NCBI GenBank assembly: GCA_008973525.1
Contig: WACJ01000105.1
Span: 992,001-1,056,000, forward strand
Length of the DNA: 64,000 nt
Direction of reading: 5' to 3'
Source: Stenopsyche tienmushanensis
Lineage: Eukaryota > Arthropoda > Insecta > Trichoptera > Stenopsychidae
The position numbers and the translations under genes are program-made. Position 1 is the stretch's first letter. Each line of letters begins with the position of its first letter. Under the pieces are notes generated by a model. It searched no databases, had not been told where the DNA came from, and saw only the letters and a list, made by a program, of their open reading frames with translations. Positions 54,465 through 64,000 of the stretch are shown here, piece after piece.

Positions 54465-54520
54465 CAATAACTCACTAATGTTTCACCATCGTCGGATGAA
54501 TGATATAGGAATGTACCTTG
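54465..54520 (-). repeat. Repeat family E fragment
   Basis: CTTGGATACACGCTCAATAACTC, then GTTTCACCATCGTCGGATGA, is shared with 57538-57600 (CTTGGATACACGCCCAATAACTC ... GTTTCACTGCGATCGGATGA). Confidence 0.6.
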
Positions 54521-54548
54521 TGCAAACAAATTAACAAATATTAATTTC

Positions 54549-54715
54549 AATATACACTTGGGTTTGTTTTTTATGCGATAGATAGGGGAGTCGCATATAA
54601 ACATTTGCATTTGCATAGAAAACTGAGGGATAGGTTCCGTTAATTTTTATAAACCGCATAACTTCAAATCATTGTGATAGAATGTACCGAAAATCGCACA
54701 AAAAAAAAAGTTTAT
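54549..54715 (+). mobile_element. Tigger-related MITE variant, imperfect
   Basis: Starts ACACTTGGGTTTGTTTTTTATGCGA and contains CTGAGGGATAGGTTCCGTTA, AACCGCATAACTTCAAAT and ATCGCACAAAAAAAAAAG. A similar module with GAGGGATAGGTCCCATTA and GCATAACTTCAAAATCGCAT lies at 55385-55513 and ends CCCAAGTGTACA. The words match the Tigger subterminal blocks, but the ends are diverged (CACTTGGGT versus CACTCAAACC). Confidence 0.6.
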
Positions 54716-54865
54716 AAAAAATTCACATAAATGAAAATCCAATACGTATTTATTTTAGAATTGGTTTATTTTGCTCGATAATTCTACAAATTATCTTTAT
54801 CAGTTAGCATACATTTCATCCTTCTGTTTTGAAATCGTCTTTTTTTAAATATAATCACTGATTAT

Positions 54866-55253
54866 CCCCTTACAGAGGTAAGATACAGTGTTGTGTCCGA
54901 ATTCCAGTGACTCAGAAATAGCAATCTTACATGTTGAATTTGGAGAGAAACAGAGACGGAGAGAGTATGTTGCGTACATCGTACGATTGTATAGATCTTC
55001 AACCCAAATTTATCGACTAATAATCATATGTGAATGATATAATGAATCGATTTCAAGTGTATTGTTTATTTTTACTTGAAGATATGACCGAATATTGTGT
55101 GCTATCGACAGTGTTTATATATGTATGTACAAGTTTCATACACGTTGCGACGGTCCTGACAGATAAGTGGATTTGCACAAATGATAAGTGGTTGGCATAC
55201 AAACACAGCATCTAAGTTTATAATGATTTTAAATTAGTGCACCACTCAAAGGG
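54866..55253 (+). mobile_element. piggyBac-like MITE family 1, full-length reference copy
   Basis: It starts CCCCTTACAGAGG after TTAT (54862-54865, a mutated TTAA) and ends CACTCAAAGGG before TTAA (55254-55257). The 388-bp body carries every family block in order: GAATTCCAGTGACTCAGAAA, GCGTACATCGTACGATTGTA, TTATCGACTAATAATCATAT, TTTCAAGTGTATTGTTTATT, GTGTGCTATCGACAGTGTTT, GGTCCTGACAGATAAGTGGA and TGATAAGTGG.TGGCATACAA. No transposase. Confidence 0.87.
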
Positions 55254-55384
55254 TTAAATTTTGCGACGATTTTATCATTATTTTTTTACGCAGTTCATGA
55301 TATGTAGGCGTACAATTCCGTTCTCTCATCGCCCTATACACACTCACATTATAACGGTTGTAACATGCACTAGTGTTAATTTTA

Positions 55385-55513
55385 GATTTTTTTTAATGCG
55401 TATTCGCATAAAAAAAGTTTTGTCCTTTAAAGAAAATTGAGGGATAGGTCCCATTATTTTTGAAAACCGCATAACTTCAAAATCGCATAAAAACAGACCC
55501 AAGTGTACATAGA
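55385..55513 (-). mobile_element. Tigger-related MITE variant, fragment
   Basis: AATTGAGGGATAGGTCCCAT, AACCGCATAACTTCAAAATC and GCATAAAAACAGACCCAAGT-GTA form a degenerate version of the Tigger terminal and subterminal blocks, like 54549-54715. Confidence 0.55.
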
Positions 55514-55544
55514 TTCTATTACACCAGTGTAAAAAGCTAATAAT

Positions 55545-55815
55545 TTTCAAGTATCTTGCACATATCGTACGATTATATAGATGGTTAACCCAAATTTATC
55601 AACTAACATTGATATGTGAATGATATAATGAATCGATGTTAAGTGTATTTCATGTGAAATGACCGAATATTGTGTGCCATCGACAGTGTTTATTTATTTA
55701 AATACAAGCTTTATACACATTGCAACAGTCCTGATAGATAAGTGGATTTGTACGACGATAAGTGGCGGACAAGCAAATATAGCATCTAAGTTTATGATGA
55801 TTTTAAATTAGCTCA
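55545..55815 (+). mobile_element. piggyBac-like MITE family 1, ends lost
   Basis: GTATCTTGCACATATCGTAC, TTATCAACTAACATTGATAT, GTGTGCCATCGACAGTGTTT, CAGTCCTGATAGATAAGTGG and GGCGGACAAGCAAATATAGC follow family order. The left third and the CTCAAAGGG end are missing; the element stops after TTAGCTCATTAC. Confidence 0.8.
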
Positions 55816-55819
55816 TTAC

Positions 55820-57280
55820 GCGGTATGTCGCCAGAAAACATTTCTAGTGCTGATTCCACTGCTGAATTGACTTTGAAATTCCCTATATTTGGGACGTCTT
55901 TGATTTTATTAAGGAAACCCATAAACAATGTCGTTTTCTTCTTTACATTATCTTTACCTAAGTTAGATCTTGCCTGTATGAACTACTTATGGCGCAAATG
56001 ATTAAAATTTAGTCCTTAGAAGTTTAACGATTTGAACGTATTTAAATATTTGGAAAACTATTGAATAAATACAGATTATGAACCATTTTAGTCACGTTTT
56101 TAACAGTGTAAGAACCAAACATTCGTATCTTAAATAACGGAGAATACGTGCCTTCGAAGTTATGTACTATGAACGATGCAACCTTGTACGTGAGTCGATA
56201 TCAATTTAATGAGACATTCTGAACAATTTTTCAAAAGCGATTGCCACGTTTCATGTTTATGATGATTTTTGGCAAGTCATCATTGCGAAGACTTTAAGCA
56301 ATCGTGGCACACATGGAAGATTTGAATCGTCAAACGTGACGCAACGCCCAAAGTTAATACATATTCTATATCAATGGCGAATTTGCGCGCAAAGGGTTAA
56401 ACACTATCAGCAAGCACACACAATTAGCACAAAAGCATATGGACTGATAAAAACGAGTCTCGATGATATCCAGCAGTGCACGTGAAGGATGTGATATTGG
56501 GACCACAAGAGCAACGTGTTTTATAGCAAGCTTCGCAAATATACAGTGACCATATATGAAGATCTTCGTACTCGTTTAAAGATGGTCGCAATCATGGGAA
56601 TATGCATTTTGACCTTCCGATCCGATGTGGTAATATATGCTCGACGAGACGGCTTCATCGGGAATCATTTAACCGGTCGAATGTATTGGTAATCGCGTTC
56701 AAATATCAACTGGTCGGCAAATGCCAAAATAATTCATAACTGCCTGAAATTTATTCGAAAAATCAAGCAAGTCGGGTATTGCATCGACGCTCCCACGTCG
56801 TGAGCGCCATCCAACTCGTTGGTCCATACGTTGTACGCAGTTCAAAGGGTCATCATTATATGTTGTGTAGACTTTCATCATATCGGCATAGTTTATGCTC
56901 CACTTTACATTTATCGATATCTCTGAAAGGAATTGATATATTATCTAATAAGTGGAATGTCCCTATTTCAATCCAATGACATGTTCGATAAATACAATTA
57001 GCGTGATTGTCATATTAGCATGATAACAAATTTATTATTTTAAATGCACTTAATTCGACCCGTTTTTAATACTTATATGAATTTCTTCAAGTCCAAGTAC
57101 ATAACCTCAATATCAACGGATTCAAAATTTCAGATTGAGAATGTAAATATTTTGAATGTGTTCCAATGCCACACGCGTTTAGTATTTATTTTAAAAAAAC
57201 GCAGTAGTGCAGTTACGTGATTTATTGCTTTAGGTCATGTGTAGGGCGGGCTGAAGGGTTAAGAACCGTCACATTGCGTA
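55820..57280. other. Unassigned sequence
   Basis: GCGCAAAGGGTTAA at 56387-56400 looks like one piggyBac-type MITE end plus TTAA, with no partner found. Overlapping frames at 56699-56979 lack motifs. Confidence 0.35.
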
Positions 57281-57284
57281 CACA

Positions 57285-57612
57285 TCCTTCCTCTCCCTGT
57301 CCCCGCGGCCCCGTCTCACTTCAACAGATCTATATGCGCTAACATGGTGCATCCGTTAAATGTCTAGCAAAACAAATTGTATACACAAACAATGCTTATT
57401 CTAATTCATAAATGTTCACGGAGGTACGCACAACAACGCTCCAAAGTTTCGTCGCAATTGAATGAATGTTATAGGAGCGTATACAGCACATACATACAGA
57501 CAGTCATTTTCATAGATATATACTAATTTAAAAATCTTCTTGGATACACGCCCAATAACTCATTAAAGTTTCACTGCGATCGGATGAATAGTCTACAAAT
57601 AAACTGATTTTC

Positions 57613-57615
<3 letters not shown>
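57285..57615 (-). repeat. Repeat family E, two units
   Basis: 57285-57375 is the reverse complement of 6600-6710 (shared GGATGCACCATGTTAGCGCA and TTTGTTTTGCTAGACATTTA on the minus strand). 57395-57600 holds AATTGAATGAATGTTATAGG and CTTGGATACACGCCCAATAA, also found at 6485-6535 and 54465. The AT microsatellite follows directly. Confidence 0.65.
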
Positions 57616-57653
<38 letters not shown>

Positions 57654-57778
57654 TTTTTTAGATTTACGCGAGTCATATTTAAGATTTAATTCAGAAAAAA
57701 TCAATAATTTGATAGCTCAACGCGATCGAATACCCGATTTTTTCTGAATTAAATCTTATATATATATATATATATATA
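57616..57778. repeat. AT microsatellites flanking a perfect 22-bp inverted repeat
   Basis: (AT)n runs at 57616-57650 and 57757-57777 bracket AAGATTTAATTCAGAAAAAA-TC (57681-57702) and its exact reverse complement (57736-57757), with a 33-bp loop. The layout resembles that at 1537 and 7436. Confidence 0.85.
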
Positions 57779-57974
57779 GATTTGCAATAAGGAACAATTG
57801 TTGTTTGATCATAGTTTAAAATAGAACTATAGACATTTAACAACACTTAATGATAATCCCACGCACTGGTGTTCTAGCACGCTTAATTATAATTAATTAA
57901 TTAGTTAGACTTTGGCTCAATATCGCAATTGTATATTAAACTACTCCTTCAAAATTAATTTATTTATAAACAAG

Positions 57975-58087
57975 TTCTCCTGCGGTGCGAACAGTGAGGC
58001 ACCATCGCGTTCGCAACGATATATCGTCGTTGGTATTTTTCGCAAGGGTTGCCAATGACGATGTAGCCTTGTCTGCCGCTAAGAGGG
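57975..58087 (-). mobile_element. piggyBac-like MITE family 2 fragment (reverse)
   Basis: TTAA at 58088-58091 precedes, on the minus strand, CCCTCTTAGCGGCAGACAAG, ACATCGTCATTGGCAACCCT-TGCGAAAAAT and ACGACGATATATCGTTGCGA. This matches the left half of 44321-44627. The other end was not found. Confidence 0.65.
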
Positions 58088-58094
58088 TTAATAT

Positions 58095-58545
58095 TGCATC
58101 AGGATTTTTGCCAATAAGAATTTGAATTTGAGAGGATGAATACTCAAATAATTCTATTCCGATAAAACTAACATGATCAAACCATCTAAACTCCCTATTA
58201 TAATGGTTTCTAAAGTACCCATCGATACGTTCACTTAGAAATGAACCTTAACACTCTCGATATTGTTGGACTCTATAATAGCGTTTCAAATAGCATAACT
58301 TTTGGTATCATGCTAAGTTTTAAGTATATAATTGATTTATGTGGCTGTCCACTATTTATTATAATTCTAAGAAGATTACCAACGATCCAAGAAGACCTCA
58401 TGCTTGATGGTTTCCAAACGAATACATACAAATTCCATTATAATTTTAATGTTTATATGATGTGATGACTCTCTATTTTGTATAGTTTGAAATAATGGTG
58501 CATAGCATTGAAAATGAAACGATATGAATCGCTTTTCGTATTATT
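58095..58545. other. Unassigned sequence
   Basis: A 74-codon plus-strand frame (58241-58465) has no motif. Confidence 0.4.
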
Positions 58546-58548
58546 TAA

Positions 58549-58700
58549 ACGTGTAGGGGTACCTTTATAGCACGTCGTTACAATCGACGTACGAGTGTAT
58601 GATGAGATGCAAGATGCTCGTCTCTGTCTCTGATTCACTAATCTCCGCACTTAATGTGCGAAAATACTCTTTCTTTATCACTAGAATCTGTTCGCAGCAT
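58549..58700 (-). mobile_element. MITE end related to 43207-43508
   Basis: ACGTGTAGGGGTACCTTTA is the reverse complement of the 43207 terminus. GATGAGATGCAAGATGCTCG and GTCTCTGTCTCTGATTCACT are also close, in reverse, to AGAGATGAGTGTCTTGCATC at 43151-43170, just outside that element. The block at 58625-58690 (GTGCGAAAATACTCTTTCTT ... AGAATCTGTTCGCA) also resembles the left end of piggyBac-like MITE 1. Boundaries are uncertain. Confidence 0.4.
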
Positions 58701-58784
58701 ATGGGGAATTCCTCATCAACGGTTCGTTGGATATAAACACCATAGCTAAGCGTGGAAAATTATAAAAAAATGAATAAAAATACA

Positions 58785-59520
58785 AAATCAAAACTGAATG
58801 TTAGTAGAATACAAAAATGTGTACTATGCCATCGTGTCAGTGGATTTAGATTTTTTGTCATATTTCCAACAAGACAAACGGTGAAATGTGTTTCCGTCAG
58901 ACTGAACCTAATGACTCCATTAACCGAATATGCCATTTGTCGTAAATCACAATTGACATTTTTTACAAAGTCAAATTCCTTCTTGTGCTTGTGATGGAAT
59001 TTAAATTGATATCACCGTTTAAAAAAAAGCCCTGGACCTATTTTGTCCCAAGTAAAATATATAGAACCCGCTGTTGTCGTTTCGCAGGACCAAAATTTTG
59101 GGTCATCAACAACATCAAATTTCCATATTTATGCCTTCACCCCAAATTGTTTACACAAAAACCATTGGCCAAAATCGATATTTGGGTCACCCTCGTCGTT
59201 TATTTTCCCCGACAAATATCCACTTCATTGCGGGCATAAAATAAATTACCTTCCGACCGAAAGCAAAACATAATGACAGCTTGATTATATTATGATCGAC
59301 GATTTTTTACCGACACTTAACGTCGAAAAGACGACAATAAACAAAAAAAGACTTCCTTTTGTATACATTCGACCAATTAACCAAGTACGGCTTCTACTGG
59401 ACATCGGGGGCTTCATTCAGTACTGTTGCATTTATTTGCCCCATGTAATCGCTTTTAGCAGATGCCAATATTACTCTCAGACCAAGGACTCTGACAAAAT
59501 TTTGTTAAAGTTGATTTAAA
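58785..59520 (+). mobile_element. Probable BEL/Pao retrotransposon gag-protease relic
   Basis: Frame 58752-58994 includes VSRIQKCVLCHRVSGFRFFV, like the first zinc knuckle of BEL/Pao Gag (CxLCxxxHxLRFC). Frame 59043-59273 includes PNCLHKNHWPKSIFGSPSSF and PLHCGHKINYLPTES, like the second knuckle (NCLxKxHxxxxC...HHxLLH). Frame 59292-59519 opens DFLPTLNVEKTTINKKRLPF and has RLLLDIGGFI in place of the expected (A)LLD(S/T)G(S/A) protease site. Order and spacing fit Gag-protease, but several Cys/His are lost, frames shift, and no LTRs or reverse transcriptase were found. Confidence 0.4.
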
Positions 59521-59524
59521 AAAA

Positions 59525-59768
59525 TACCTCTCGACTTCGATTTAACAACCAGATAGATAATGATCGTTCAAAGCCATCAAGAGGCAACAACTGATATTAA
59601 TTAGAATCATTAGATCCATTCAGAACAACTCCTTTTAGAGGGCCGACAAATTTTGGTAATTGATTTTTGTCTATTATTGCTGCACAGTCTGCTAAATGAC
59701 CATTGGAAATCTGAATTCTAAAGAGAAAAAAATATACCATGGAAACAAATATGGACGAAAATCGTACC
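59525..59768. other. Unassigned sequence
   Basis: No supported feature. Continuation of the retroelement relic is possible but not visible. Confidence 0.35.
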
Positions 59769-59769
59769 A

Positions 59770-59852
59770 AATTCATTATGTCAGCGGTCCGAAGAGCGGA
59801 CCGATTGAACGTACAGACCAATCCATCCTCTTTTAAGACGTTTTGCGGCATT
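59770..59852 (+). mobile_element. hAT-like MITE family A core fragment
   Basis: ATTATGTCAGCGGTCCGAAG-AGCGGACCGATTGAACGTAC, then CATCCTCTTTTAAGACGTTT-TGCGGCATTT match the family core. No termini. Confidence 0.7.
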
Positions 59853-59854
59853 TA

Positions 59855-62380
59855 AAATTCACTCTTGCAAAATATTTTTTTTAGCGGACCTATCCCAACC
59901 CTTGTGACTTATTTTTTCAGCAAACAAACCTTTTTTGGTCAAAATAGATTGTTTTACAATGTTTTCTGTAAATAATTCGAAGAAAATATTTTTTTCAAGT
60001 ATAGATATGTTTTGTTTATATTCTAGCGAACCCCCAGTAATGTCTTCGCGGACCCCCAGGGATCCACGGACCCCAGTTACCCCCAAGAATCTCTGCTTTA
60101 GAGAAAAACGGAAATTAACTTCTCACTAATAAAAACAATGCATTAAATCAGATAGAATGGAATACATTGCCTAATGGTATGGTGAAATAACTATTTCATG
60201 AAGAAATTCTATACAACCTGAAGAACAATCGACAAAACATCAAAATAAAAGATATATGGTAAAAAAAACTGGAGCAATGGATAGTGAGAATTGCGATTTG
60301 AATAGAAAAAAATCATATTATTTCCGCTTTTCTCGAGCTGGTATTGGTTATACTTGTGAAAGTGGTCCGTCATTGGAGTCTCGCAGCTGGGTATGCTCTC
60401 ACGAAGGTTGTGAATAAATTCTCAAATTGAAACTGCTACTTGATTTAGCATATGAATTTGTTTAACATTTCATTTGGCTAATATATTGTATATATGTATG
60501 CATTCCAAGATTAAATACCACATGTTTCAGCTACTAATTCAAAAACGCCTAAATAATCAATTTACGCTTTTTTTGTAAGCATTGTTCGCCCTAAAAATGG
60601 AACATTGCGGCATCCCAAAACCGTGCTTTGGGACAACGAGTTAAGGGACGTTCATTCGGGATCTTTATTGAACATAAAATTATTTTTTGTAAAATTTGAC
60701 CAAGTATGGTAGTGGAGGGAGCCACACATGTCGGTGCGCGAACAACGACACTTTTCACTGCGGAAGTCCTAAGTCCTAGACAAATGATTTGCGGCAGAAA
60801 AATTAAACATATTTTGACTTAATATAATATTGTGTATAGATTAGACTATAATCAAGAAGAAATATTGAAAAATTAAAAAGTAGTGAGCAATCGAAGAAAA
60901 GTTTGTGTTTTTATCAATTTTTTTTGTAGTTTTTTGTTCATTAAATAAAAACTTTTTAATATTTTTAGATAATTTTAGTATAAACGATGAAGACGTTTAT
61001 TGTTCACGTGCATGCAAAATTTCATAAAGAATGCTCATTTAGGGCGTGTGGGAACACTTACGTGAGCATGGAAAACGTAGTTTCTTGACTTGAACCGAAG
61101 TTTATGAGCGAATAAAATTAATAATGTAATAGTTACACCTAATCTGATGTACTAGGAGCATAGAGGATACCTTTTTTTTTCTTCAAAAAAGTCTTCTTCA
61201 GCTGACTAATACAGTTTTCGGGCCAATTTTGCCTCTTTTGATGCTGCGGAATATGCAGAAATATGTTAAAAATCGACGTATTGACATTTGCTGAAAGAAA
61301 GAAAAAACGTAAATATTACATCAGTTTATTAACCCGGATAGTGTGTGGGTTAATCAGATAAGGCATTGCAGCGACAAGATATAATGTATTCAGATCGATT
61401 GCGATATATTTTTTGCGATCTTGCGTGTAGATATTGCGAAATGTGATCGGTTTGAAGTATCATTTTGCTTGTGGATGCATAAGCGTTTGAAAAAATATTA
61501 TTGTGCTAAATGCATTCTCCGTGGATTGGTCGTTTTTATCTGCGGCAAAAAGCATTGTTCGTCGGGATCACAGCAGCCGCCTGGTTAAGCAGCGTCGTCG
61601 GCCGCTGTCTAGTGGTTAACCTTGATATCCATCCCATTAAGAGCGTTTCGTGCCAAAGATTGATTTTTAAAAGCGGATGTTTTAAAAGCAACGCCTCTCA
61701 CTTCCTAGGGCGTATGTTCAATGATCTTGACTTACAAGATGACTCACAACAACGGTTATTTACATCAATTAATCAAGAGTCTGCCGTTCTCATTCAAGGC
61801 TTCGACGCATTCTTAAAATCGATCTGCAAGGCAAGATGTAGACGGCAATCAATCGGCCTGTTAGATAATGTTCGATATCATATCGGTGGATATCGGCGAC
61901 ATCATCGATAATGGTCCTCTGCTAGTGTGCGAGCTCCTGAAATGTGATCGGGACCACGTGTCCGCTTAAACCGGATCAACTGATTTATTACCTTGGACTG
62001 AATCGATTATCCGGCTGGGTTGCATTTACGGTGCAGATGCAGCTTAAATCGGATTTTCCACCCAATCGCCGAAGAAAGCACTTCTTTGCCGTTGGATGCC
62101 CTATAATAAAACGGCAATAATAAAGCTCGACAAGGTGACGCATATGTGGGATTGCTTGCAATCATTTCAAGCCCACGCCACAAGATCGGCCCGAAGAAAT
62201 TTGCAATGGCTCGATAGACGATATTCCGTTGGTCATATTTTTAAGCATTGATATCATCAGCCTTCTCGGAAAATATGTTAACAGTTTTGCATAAATTGGC
62301 ATTGGAATTGCAGAGAAAAGATGACACGGCAATATTTTAAGACAATATTTAAAGTTAAAAATTGTTAGCTAAAAGAAGCT
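59855..62380. other. Unassigned sequence with one long weak frame
   Basis: A 133-codon plus-strand frame at 61510-61911 (MHSPWIGRFYLRQKALFVGI...) lies in a less AT-rich patch of 61500-62300. I recognise no domain, and the N-terminal hydrophobic stretch is a poor signal peptide. It is kept as an open frame of uncertain meaning. At 60370-60400 GGAGTCTCGCAGCTGGG echoes the dispersed words at 26485 and 42870. The rest shows nothing. Confidence 0.3.
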
Positions 62381-62384
62381 GTGT

Positions 62385-62620
62385 TTGTGTAATATATAAT
62401 AAAATAAGCAAGCTATTGGTTTACTGGTTGCTTTATGCTAAATATAAACATACGTACATACAATAGAGGCGATGCGCCGTATGCGCGTAGTATGCCTTTG
62501 ATGTAAACGACGGTGATAGATGACTACAAACGATTTTCTCTCTCTTTCCGATCAACTGTCGCTTGGAGTTCCATTTTTTGTGACGTTCAAGCCAATTTGA
62601 TCTAAATCATAAATTCAAGC
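62385..62620 (+). repeat. Dispersed repeat, copy 2 (partner at 88-240)
   Basis: AATATATAATAAAATAAGC, CTTTCCGATCAACTGTCGCT, TGGAGTTCCATTTTTTGTGA and GTTCAAGCCAATTTGA match copy 1 in order. About 60 bp (near 62450-62510) is extra here. Class unknown. Confidence 0.5.
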
Positions 62621-62624
62621 CAGA

Positions 62625-63125
62625 TTTATTGTATGCGCTATTGCTGACACAGACTGTTTAATATATTTTATTTCATTGCTATGGATAAAATATGCAAGCC
62701 CGGAACCAACGACGTCCATATAAGGCATTCTGTGCTCCTTTTTATAACATTAGCAAAAAAAGCGATTGAAGGTTCCAAAATGATTAATGATATATTCGGG
62801 CAAGTATTAACACCCAAACGATATCAAAGATTTATTCATACAATTAGTTGAATCAGATCCATGCAAAACACAGAAACCGTTTAAAACATATTGGCTACGA
62901 ACAAAATGTGCGTTTGGACAATAAAGAACAGCAGATGAATACATGCAATTATTTATTATCAACACAGAAAATCCATTAAGATTTTTACATAAAAATAACT
63001 ATCTGAATAAATTACAATACAATCGTTCTAATAGATAAATCCGGATTAACTCATCGGTAAATTCATCGACTGATAAAATCAACTTCTGCTGTGACACGGA
63101 CTAAAATTCACAAAATTCCCGATTT
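62625..63125. other. Unassigned AT-rich sequence
   Basis: No supported feature. CCCGATTTCCCGAC at about 63118 may be a scrap of the CCCGGG-rich hAT family B left end. Confidence 0.35.
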
Positions 63126-63342
63126 CCCGACAAATTATTTATTTCCGTCGCTGCAGATGAATATTAATATACTATAATAATTTGATGTGATTCGTAATTA
63201 TATTACGGAGGAATACAAAAATTCTGAACCCCGTATCTATTATATTTCATATCGATATTCCCATTATTAGAGTCGAGGTGTAGTAAATACATCACCGGTA
63301 GGGAATGGATAATATACAAATTTGAAAAACATATATGTACTC

Positions 63343-63919
63343 ATTCAAATACCCACTATAGAAGTAATAGCTACATTCTGCGAACTAGCCACAATTTCAA
63401 CAAACTTTGTGAAATTTACAATTTTGACCTTTTTAATACTGAAATTAATACAGCAAAACAAGCCATTACCAATTCATTTTTTAGCTTCGGGGCCTAATAT
63501 GCTAACTTTATAAAAAAAATTATTATTAGTTATTTTTATTATTTCATTATTATTAATTGTGATTATTTATTATTATCAGTTATTATTATATTATTATTAT
63601 TAATTGTGATTATTTATTATTATTATTATTATTTATGATTATTTATTATTATTGATTATTATATTTGTTTTTATTTATTATTGGATATTACTATTTTTAT
63701 TGTTATTATTAAACATTATTAATTGTTATTATTATTATTATCATTATTATTTTTGTAAAGATGTATTTAGTGACTTTTCTTTTTTTTTCTCTCTTTTTGT
63801 ACTTCGTTTCTATTGGCGAATATCTTTTATTAGCTTTGAGTTGTTTATTGTATTTTTCTACTTTGTATTATCAGCTGTTGATATTCCAAATAAAATAAAA
63901 TAAAATAAAATAAAATATA
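63343..63919 (+). mobile_element. Insertion with LINE-like 3' tail
   Basis: This segment interrupts hAT family B between GAAAAACATATATGTAC and TATACATAGATTAG. It ends CTGTTGATATTCCAAATAAA followed by about five TAAAA repeats, a layout typical of non-LTR retrotransposon 3' ends. A TTA/ATT-rich low-complexity tract fills 63510-63750. A clear target duplication was not found and no reverse transcriptase is encoded, so a 5'-truncated LINE is an inference. Confidence 0.45.
63510..63750 (+). repeat. (ATT)n-rich low-complexity tract
   Basis: Imperfect TTATTATTA with interspersed GATTATT and TTGTTATT units. The 83-codon frame at 63652-63903 arises from this simple sequence (Tyr/Phe/Leu runs) and is not a gene. 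Confidence 0.85.
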
Positions 63920-64000
63920 TTTATACATAGATTAGACAGTTACTGCACCTAGACGTCGCCTAAGCTCGCCAATTAGTAGTTACGCCACTGTTTCCAAGCG

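Larger units (their letters stand above)
63130..64000 (+). mobile_element. hAT family B copy 3, interrupted and cut by the window edge
   Basis: 63137-63342 (TTATTTATTTCCGTCGCTGC, TTCGTAATTATATTACGGAG, CATATCGATATTCCCATTAT, GTAGTAAATACATCACCGGT) matches 31184-31380 and 18165-18360. 63920-64000 (TACATAGATTAGACAGTTAC, GTAGTTACGCCACTGTTTCC) matches 31395-31470. The 577 bp between is an insertion. The left end of the family is not preserved; the right end lies beyond the window. Confidence 0.8.

Noticed and set aside
59597..59851. 84-codon minus-strand frame as a retroelement coding piece
   Set aside because: Half of it is antisense hAT-MITE core sequence; the remainder has only a vague resemblance to a retroelement tail.
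61510..61911. 133-codon frame as a confident protein-coding gene
   Set aside because: No domain, splice context or codon signal strong enough; chance frames of this length are plausible in a less AT-rich patch of a 64-kb window.
63652..63903. 83-codon Tyr/Phe/Leu-rich frame
   Set aside because: Produced by ATT/TTA low-complexity sequence.

Overview
This window looks like non-genic, or very sparsely genic, chromosomal DNA from an arthropod, most likely an insect. It is AT-rich and has no bacterial features: no operons, no ribosome binding sites and no long open frames. Its content is dominated by old, broken DNA transposons of types common in insects: several mariner lineages, Tigger/pogo-like elements, two hAT families, and small TTAA-flanked piggyBac-like elements. 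There is also a probable BEL/Pao retrotransposon relic and a possible LINE 3' end. The species cannot be named from what is visible.

Only two stretches look like host coding exons. One is a GC-rich minus-strand first coding exon near 10.4 kb, with a strong splice acceptor just upstream of its ATG and a good internal donor. The other is a short plus-strand internal exon at 36.37-36.54 kb with a pyrimidine tract, acceptor, donor and C-ending codons. Neither product is recognised. If both are real they lie on opposite strands and belong to different genes, and most of the window would be intron or intergenic DNA. A few other GC-richer islands (about 28.6-29.1, 35.2-35.76, 38.85-39.48, 45.3-45.6 and 61.5-62.3 kb) have open frames but no recognisable product.

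Layout: 0-5 kb holds a mariner 3' end, a hAT-MITE relic and a Tigger element carrying a decayed transposase, a nested piggyBac-like MITE and a perfect foldback. 6.4-8.8 kb holds a dimeric dispersed repeat and two mariner relics. 9.8-10.4 kb is the candidate gene exon. 11.1-13.7 kb is a pile-up of three mariner relics, a nested Tigger MITE, a piggyBac-like MITE and a hAT MITE. 15-31.6 kb holds scattered fragments plus a hAT element with a transposase C-terminal domain (about 18 kb) and its shorter relative (about 31 kb). 32-40.6 kb holds piggyBac-like MITEs, the second exon, two short mariners and a Tigger MITE. 43-52 kb is the densest MITE cluster: three hAT MITEs there have 8-bp target duplications (one with a mismatch), and one sits inside a piggyBac-like MITE. 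54-59.5 kb has more of the same plus AT microsatellites and the BEL relic. The right edge is a third copy of the second hAT family, interrupted by an insertion.

The elements do not form a functional pathway. The nesting gives a relative order: Tigger MITE inside mariner, piggyBac-like MITE inside Tigger, hAT MITE inside piggyBac-like MITE. All transposase genes seen are broken. Family assignments rest on recalled motifs, terminal repeats and target-site duplications read by eye; no database search was possible.
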